In this document: positions 5,533 through 9,884 of the stretch, in pieces | Layout: the number at the start of each line of letters is the position of its first letter | Numbering within the stretch: the first letter of the stretch is position 1 | NCBI GenBank assembly: GCA_964625145.1 | Contig: CAZVAQ010000132.1 | Span: 1-9,884, forward strand | Source of the DNA: CAYTRP01 sp964625145 | GTDB taxonomy: Bacteria; Sumerlaeota; Sumerlaeia; SLMS01; JAHLLQ01 | Direction of reading: 5' to 3' | DNA: 9,884 bases | The notes under the pieces: generated by a model | The model's database searches: none | What the model was told of the DNA's origin: nothing | Seen by the model: only the letters and a program-made list of their open reading frames with translations | Translations under genes and position numbers: made by a program

Positions 5533-6834
5533 ATGCCGCAGACCCAACAACGGTTGATGATGCGCAGGCGGATTGTGGTTCCGCTGGCGGCGACGGTTTT
5601 TCAGACCAATCTCGCGGACAATGCCTTCCGCCTCATGGTGTGGATCTACCTGGGGGCTTACGCCGCCCGCGTGGGACAATCCCCCGACCTGTACCGCACG
5701 CTCATCGGATTGTTCTACACGTTGCCGTGGGTGTTCCTGTCGCTGTTCGCGGGGGAGATCGCCGACCGCTACGCCAAGCGCGGCGTGATCCGCACCACCA
5801 AGATGGCCGAGGTGTTCATCCTCGGTATTGGCGCCATGGTGATGGCGTGGTGGCCGTCGGACGTGGCGGCGCTGGCGGTGCTGACGGCGCTGGCCACGCG
5901 CAACGCGTTGTTCGGACCGGCGACCTATGGGCTCATCCCGGAGATCGTCGCCAAGCAGCGCCTCTCCTTTGCCAATGGGTTGGTGGACGGGATGACTTTC
6001 CTGGGCGCCATACTGGGGACGTCGCTCGGCGGGTTGGTCATCGATCTGTCCGGCGGCGACATCGCCATGCCCATGGCAATGCTGGCGGTGTTCGCGGTGA
6101 TGGGTGTGGTGGTGACGTACCTGATCGTGCCGGCGCCGCCCGCGTCGCCTTTTCACCGCATCCATCCGGTGCCCTTGCGTCGGACCTTGGCGCACATCCG
6201 CGCCATGCGCGCGACGCCGGGGATGGCGTGGGCAATCCGCGGGATCGTGATGTGGTGGGCCATGGCGGCGCTGACGCTGCAGACATCGATGAAGCTGGCC
6301 GAGGACACGCTGCTGCTGACGGGATTCGGCACCAGCCGCTTCTTTATCTACGTGGGCGTGGGCGTGGCATTGGGGAGCTTGTCGGCCGGCTGGATTTCCG
6401 GCCGCAAGATCGAGATGGGTCTGGTGCCGCTCGGCGGCATCGGCATGTCGCTGGCCGCCCTGTTGGTGTTCTGGCTGCCGCGCACCGAGCCCGGCATGGC
6501 GATCCCCATTTCCATGGTGGGATTCTTCTCGGGTTGGTTCGTCATTCCGCTGAAGACGTTCGTGCAAAACGCCGCACCGCGCGACACCCGCGGCGGCATG
6601 CTGGGCACGATCAACCTGCTGCAGTATCTGGCCATCTGCTTGTCGGCGGGCGGCGTGTATTATGTGCTGACGGAAGCGTTCCGCCTGGACGCGCCGCACA
6701 TGTTCCTCTTCATCGGCATCTGCTCCTGCTTCATCACGCTGGGGGCGCTGCTGGTCGTGGGTGTGGACATGGCGGGATTCCTGCGCCGGCATCGCCTGCG
6801 CTGGCAGCGGCGCCTGCGGAAGATGATGGCGTAG
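5533..6834 (+). CDS. MFS transporter, LplT/Aas-type (probable lysophospholipid transporter)
   Basis: This 433-residue protein has about eleven to twelve hydrophobic membrane segments and belongs to the major facilitator superfamily. Features resembling the LplT and Aas N-terminal transporter group are QTNLADNAFRL (24-34), motif A GEIADRYAKR after helix 2 (74-83), FGPATYGLIPEIV followed by LSFANGLVDGMTFLGAILGT (127-163), and GWFVIPLKTFVQ with RGGMLGTINLLQYL late in the protein (334-366). In that group the protein moves lysophospholipids across the inner membrane for re-acylation. Here no acyltransferase or acyl-ACP synthetase domain is fused, and none is adjacent. The start is uncertain: ATG at 5533 has only a weak GGGTGA just before it, and the tandem ATG at 5557/5560 has no better site. 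It is probably the first gene of a pair with the glycosyltransferase. Substrate assignment is inference; a general MFS efflux role is the alternative. Confidence 0.85.
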   Translation: MPQTQQRLMMRRRIVVPLAATVFQTNLADNAFRLMVWIYLGAYAARVGQSPDLYRTLIGLFYTLPWVFLSLFAGEIADRYAKRGVIRTTKMAEVFILGIGAMVMAWWPSDVAALAVLTALATRNALFGPATYGLIPEIVAKQRLSFANGLVDGMTFLGAILGTSLGGLVIDLSGGDIAMPMAMLAVFAVMGVVVTYLIVPAPPASPFHRIHPVPLRRTLAHIRAMRATPGMAWAIRGIVMWWAMAALTLQTSMKLAEDTLLLTGFGTSRFFIYVGVGVALGSLSAGWISGRKIEMGLVPLGGIGMSLAALLVFWLPRTEPGMAIPISMVGFFSGWFVIPLKTFVQNAAPRDTRGGMLGTINLLQYLAICLSAGGVYYVLTEAFRLDAPHMFLFIGICSCFITLGALLVVGVDMAGFLRRHRLRWQRRLRKMMA

Positions 6835-6918
6835 ACGCAGCCGTCGCGCGGGCGGAAGCGCTTGCCCCACGCTGGCATTGGGTCCTTCCATGCCCCGATA
6901 TGGATGGAGCCCCAAAGC

Positions 6919-7908
6919 ATGAGAGTCTCGATTTGCATACCATCTTACAATCGTCCCGACCTGCTCCGGGAATGCCTGCAATCCTGCATCAGCCAAACCC
7001 GCCCGCCATTTGAAATCCTGGTGGGTGACGACTCGACAACGCGCATTGGTGAAACAGAAGCTGTTGTCAAGGAAATGGCGGAGAAGGCACCCTGCCCGAT
7101 CCACTATTGGAAGAACAATCCCCGCCGCCTGCAGGGCGGAAACATCCACGATTGTTTCCAGCGCGCGCAGGGGGACCTCATCTGCCTGATCCACGATGAC
7201 GACAAGCTGACCGAGCGGACCCTGGAGGTGCTCGTCCCTCCGTTTGACGATCCCACCGTCGGCGTTGCCTACGGCAAGCAGTACGTCATCAACCATGAAG
7301 GCGAGATCGACGAGCATCGCACCATGGCCGGCGTGCGCGGCTTCTTCAAGACCCCCGAGTACGCCGGCCGCCAGGATGACATGCTCCTCGCCGCGATCCT
7401 CCAGCAATTCCCCAACAACGGCTATGTGATCCGCGCGGAACTTGCGAAGGCGGTTGGCTATCTCGACGCGGAGCGCCACATGGGCGATGGTTGCGACCAG
7501 GGCTTTGCGGTCTTCTGCGCGTTGAAGCGGCCCGACCTGAAGCCCTACTTCGCCGATGAGTTCACCGCTTGCTATCGCCTCTCAAGGTTCAGCGCCGGCC
7601 GCGGGCATCGCGATTGCGACACGGCCTATCGCACGGTGAAGTACATCTCGCGCATGAAGCACGACATCCTCAGACATCCGCAGGTGGACGCGTGGCTGCG
7701 CACGCGCATCGGTGTCGCCATCAACCAGGCCGTCCGACACAGCGACATGCGCTTTGCATGGGAGATATTCTGGAGCAGATGGCACCGCGGAGAGATCCTG
7801 ACGCCGCGCGGCCTTGCCCGCCTCGGCCGCATCGTCACCGGCTGCATCCGCGTCCAATGGATGACGCTCCTGGGCCGCACGCCCGAACGTCCCCGTGCGT
7901 TTGGATGA
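6919..7908 (+). CDS. Family 2 glycosyltransferase (GT-A fold)
   Basis: The 329-residue product starts with the typical GT2 sequence MRVSICIPSYNRPDLLRECL, followed by ILVGDDST (33-40) for nucleotide-sugar binding and LIHDDDKL (90-97), which holds the DXD-type metal site. NNGYVIRAELAKAVGYLDAE and MGDGCDQGFAV later in the protein match the acceptor-side region of GT2 enzymes. No membrane helix is evident, so it should be cytoplasmic or peripheral. It would transfer a sugar to an unknown acceptor, perhaps an envelope glycan or protein. The start at 6919 is favoured by GGAG at 6906-6909, nine bases upstream; the frame stays open upstream to a TTG at 6862 and an ATG at 6904, but neither has such a site. 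It follows the MFS gene by 84 bases, so co-transcription is likely. Confidence 0.9.
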   Translation: MRVSICIPSYNRPDLLRECLQSCISQTRPPFEILVGDDSTTRIGETEAVVKEMAEKAPCPIHYWKNNPRRLQGGNIHDCFQRAQGDLICLIHDDDKLTERTLEVLVPPFDDPTVGVAYGKQYVINHEGEIDEHRTMAGVRGFFKTPEYAGRQDDMLLAAILQQFPNNGYVIRAELAKAVGYLDAERHMGDGCDQGFAVFCALKRPDLKPYFADEFTACYRLSRFSAGRGHRDCDTAYRTVKYISRMKHDILRHPQVDAWLRTRIGVAINQAVRHSDMRFAWEIFWSRWHRGEILTPRGLARLGRIVTGCIRVQWMTLLGRTPERPRAFG

Positions 7909-7968
7909 TGATGCGGGTGGCGAGTTGTCACGCCAATGCCCTTGCCACAACCAACATGACATGAAGAT

Positions 7969-8001
7969 GCCCCCCCATCGCAAGCTGCGCGATGGGGGGG
8001 C
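7969..8001. terminator. 13-bp stem-loop between convergent genes, probable bidirectional terminator
   Basis: GCCCCCCCATCGC (7969-7981) and GCGATGGGGGGGC (7989-8001) pair perfectly around a 7-base loop. It lies between the stop of the glycosyltransferase (7908) and the stop of the minus-strand thioredoxin gene (8018), 16 bases beyond the latter. The downstream tracts are poor: GTTTGATT on the plus strand and ATCTTC on the minus strand. Position and stability argue for termination in both directions; the weak T-runs lower confidence. Confidence 0.65.
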
Positions 8002-8017
8002 GTTTGATTCACCTGCT

Positions 8018-9727
8018 TCAATTGGTGCTGCTGGCGACTTCCTTTTCCTTCTGCTTGATCAACGCGTCGATGCGCTCCTCCACCTTGAAGGTGGCCGGAT
8101 GGCCGCGCCAGACGATCTTCCCTTCCTGATCAACAAGGAACGCCGTCGGCACGCCGCTGATGACATAGGTGCGCATGGCGGTGGCCTTCCATCCGCTGCC
8201 GCCTTCCTCGCACCACAGATGTGTGACGTTGTCCCAACCGCGGTCGGCGACGTGTTTCTTCAGCGTCTCGATCTCGTCGTCGCAACTGATGGCCAGGATG
8301 GCGGCCTTGCCGTTCCAATCGGCGGCACGGCGCTTCAGGATGTCGCTGTTGTGCTGCATCGGCTCCTGGCATGGCCCGCACCACGTGGCCCAGAAGTCGA
8401 GGAACAACACCTGGCCGCGATAGTCGGAGAGCTTCACGTTCTCGCCCGTGCTCATGCTGACCAGCGTGACATCCGGCGCAATGTCGCCAGCCTCGGGCGG
8501 CATGCTCATGGTCGCGCTCACCTGTTTCTCCTTCATCTCCAGCCGCCCGATGTCCTCGTCAGAATCGGAGACCAGGACGTAGTTGGGCGCATCCTCGCCG
8601 CTCTTGAGCTCCGTGATGGTGGCGACTCCGTTTTCGTCGGCCACGCCGGACGCGATCTCCGCCGGCCGCAGGAGCGACGTGTCTTGAACCTTCAACTTCC
8701 ACTTCACCCCGGCGGCGGGCGAACCGTCGGGCCGCGTCAGGGTGATTGTCGCCGTGGCGTCGCCCTTCAGCGCTTCCTTGTCAAAGCGCTTGTACGTGCT
8801 GGCGACTTCGGTCACTTCGCCCTCGGAGATGACCAGTTGCTTGCGCTCGTGGAAAGCCTTCGACGGTTCAATGTTCCAACGTGTCATGGGCGTTCCGGCG
8901 TAGAATTCGGCGCTGTAGCGGCCGCCGGGAGCGAGGTTATCAATCCGATGCTCGAAGCTTGCGGCGTCCTTGAGCGTCTCGGTGTAGAGTTGATAACCGA
9001 TGCCGCCCGAGCCGCCGGGCAGGGAGATGGAACCACCGATCTCCACCGTGATCTCGCCGGCATCCATGCCGTCGGGGACCTTGAAGCGGACCAGCGCGCT
9101 GCCGGGCTTGGGGAGCTCAATGATCTTGTCCCATGTCTGGGTGTCCACCGGCTCCTTCGATACCCAACCGAGAAGGTACTCCGGGTCATTGATGCCGAGA
9201 AAGATCGGGTCCTCGTTCAACTTGGGGACGTGGAAACTGAACCTGCCATCCCCCATCGGTTCGACTTTCGAGAGTGTGTGGAAGCCTTCGGTACCCCAGA
9301 AGATCGGCCCCATGGTTTCCTGTCCAAAGACAAAGGGAACAACATTGTCGGGCAACGGCCGGTCTTCCGGTGCCTTCAGTTGGACGGTGATCTCGCGCCC
9401 TTCGGGGATGGTGATGGTTGCGTCGGCCTCGGAGGGATTTTCCATCTCGCCAAGGTCCAGCGTTGCCCATGCATACCCCGGCGCCGTGGCGATGACCTTC
9501 ACCTTTGTCGGTGCGTTGGCGATGGCGCGCAGGTTTCTGGTGGAGACGACGCCGTTTTCGTCCGCGGCCTGCGACTCGTGGCTGCCGTACTGTCCCTTCA
9601 GCAGGATCAACACGCGGGCTTTGGGAATGGGATCTCCCAGCTCGTTGACAACCCGGATATCGGCGTTGGCGTTGGTGGCTGCAATTGCGGCGACCGTGAG
9701 TGCGATGGCGAGAGTGGTGTACTTCAT
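8018..9727 (-). CDS. Secreted beta-sandwich protein with C-terminal TlpA-like thioredoxin domain
   Basis: The 569-residue product opens with a Sec signal peptide (MKYTTLAIALTV..., likely cleaved after ANA at 20-22), so it acts in the periplasm. Residues 23-118 resemble a carboxypeptidase-regulatory-like beta-sandwich (DIRVVNELGDPIPKARV... DENGVVSTRN). A long middle part of unassigned strands follows. A second such domain lies at about 323-408 (TRPDGSPAAGVKWKL... DENGVATITEL). Residues 412-560 form a TlpA/AhpC-type thioredoxin domain: APDVTLVS, LSDYRGQVLFLDFWATWCGPC with the redox Cys pair at 450/453, and the cis-proline in SGVPTAFLVD (Pro527). Two more cysteines occur at about 482 and 506. 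It probably reduces or exchanges disulfides in exported proteins. The start at 9727 has GGAG seven bases upstream (plus-strand 9735-9738); the frame runs to 9808, but the ATG at 9754 lacks such a site. Confidence 0.9.
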   Translation of the reverse strand: MKYTTLAIALTVAAIAATNANADIRVVNELGDPIPKARVLILLKGQYGSHESQAADENGVVSTRNLRAIANAPTKVKVIATAPGYAWATLDLGEMENPSEADATITIPEGREITVQLKAPEDRPLPDNVVPFVFGQETMGPIFWGTEGFHTLSKVEPMGDGRFSFHVPKLNEDPIFLGINDPEYLLGWVSKEPVDTQTWDKIIELPKPGSALVRFKVPDGMDAGEITVEIGGSISLPGGSGGIGYQLYTETLKDAASFEHRIDNLAPGGRYSAEFYAGTPMTRWNIEPSKAFHERKQLVISEGEVTEVASTYKRFDKEALKGDATATITLTRPDGSPAAGVKWKLKVQDTSLLRPAEIASGVADENGVATITELKSGEDAPNYVLVSDSDEDIGRLEMKEKQVSATMSMPPEAGDIAPDVTLVSMSTGENVKLSDYRGQVLFLDFWATWCGPCQEPMQHNSDILKRRAADWNGKAAILAISCDDEIETLKKHVADRGWDNVTHLWCEEGGSGWKATAMRTYVISGVPTAFLVDQEGKIVWRGHPATFKVEERIDALIKQKEKEVASSTN

Positions 9728-9779
9728 GGGTGCGCTCCCGAGGGTGATGAACATAGGAGACTTTTCAGACTCTAGGTGG

Positions 9780-9808
9780 TTAGGCCGCAGGTGCGGCGGA
9801 TGTGTCAA
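9780..9808 (-). promoter_or_regulatory. Possible promoter of the TlpA-like gene
   Basis: The minus strand has a perfect -35 box TTGACA (plus-strand 9803-9808). At normal spacing the -10 candidates (GCCTAA/CCTAAC) are weak. Between them is a small inverted repeat, CCGC-ACCT-GCGG (plus-strand 9785-9796). The position, about 75 bases ahead of the start codon, is plausible, but one good box can occur by chance. Confidence 0.3.
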
Positions 9809-9817
9809 GGGGGGGGA

Positions 9818-9880
9818 GGATGAAGGCGGAAGGATGAAGGATGAAGGATGAAGGTGGAAGGATGAAGGCGGAAGGATGAT
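9818..9880 (+). repeat. Heptamer tandem array of nine units
   Basis: Nine 7-base units in perfect register: GGATGAA in positions 1, 3, 4, 5 and 7, GGCGGAA in 2 and 8, GGTGGAA in 6, and GGATGAT in 9. It is preceded by eight consecutive G residues (9809-9816) and stops four bases before the window edge. It lies upstream of the minus-strand TlpA-like gene and contains no credible gene. Confidence 0.9.
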
Positions 9881-9884
9881 GCAT

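Noticed and set aside
5227..7479. 750-codon minus-strand open frame spanning the MFS and glycosyltransferase genes
   Set aside because: It is very rich in His, Arg and Gln and has no domain, as expected from the antisense of GC-rich coding DNA; both plus-strand genes are convincing.
7895..9775. 626-codon plus-strand open frame antisense to the TlpA-like gene
   Set aside because: The opposite strand encodes a signal peptide and WCGPC thioredoxin domain; this frame has no recognisable features.

Overview
The window is GC-rich chromosomal DNA from a Gram-negative bacterium. A lipid A kinase (LpxK), a TlpA-type periplasmic thioredoxin with a signal peptide and a predicted lipoprotein all imply an outer membrane and periplasm. 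A dockerin-like C-terminus at the left edge and several families of intergenic palindromes and heptanucleotide tandem repeats fit genomes of the PVC group or candidate phyla such as Sumerlaeota or Hydrogenedentota. That placement is an impression from gene style; no rRNA or other phylogenetic marker is present to settle it.

Layout: (1) 3-56 (+), the last codons of a gene with a dockerin-like end. (2) 61-300, a gene-free stretch of small hairpins, probably a dispersed repeat, then a clear rho-independent terminator (349-377) serving the minus-strand gene to its right. (3) 399-1721 (-), a DUF4349 lipoprotein with an additional C-terminal domain. (4) 1722-1916, a short gap with a repeat-like hairpin. 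(5) 1917-3050 (-), lpxK. (6) 3051-3504, a divergent intergenic region with hairpins and an AT-rich island. (7) 3505-5265 (+), recN, whose last ~20 codons are made of heptamer repeat DNA. (8) 5266-5532, a repeat-rich gap with a palindrome, an inverted heptamer array and a strong G-quadruplex motif. (9) 5533-6834 (+), an LplT/Aas-like MFS transporter, followed by (10) 6919-7908 (+), a family 2 glycosyltransferase, probably co-transcribed. (11) 7969-8001, a 13-bp hairpin between convergent genes. (12) 8018-9727 (-), a secreted protein with beta-sandwich domains and a C-terminal TlpA/thioredoxin domain. (13) 9818-9880, an array of nine heptamers running to the window edge.

Four of the six complete genes concern the cell envelope: lipid A phosphorylation, probable (lyso)phospholipid movement, glycan transfer and periplasmic redox. 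recN is DNA repair. I see no shared pathway and no defence, CRISPR, phage or secretion cassette. The protein genes look ordinary; I do not find a convincing new system. The most unusual content is non-coding: several repeat types packed into the gaps, one of which has been read into the end of recN.
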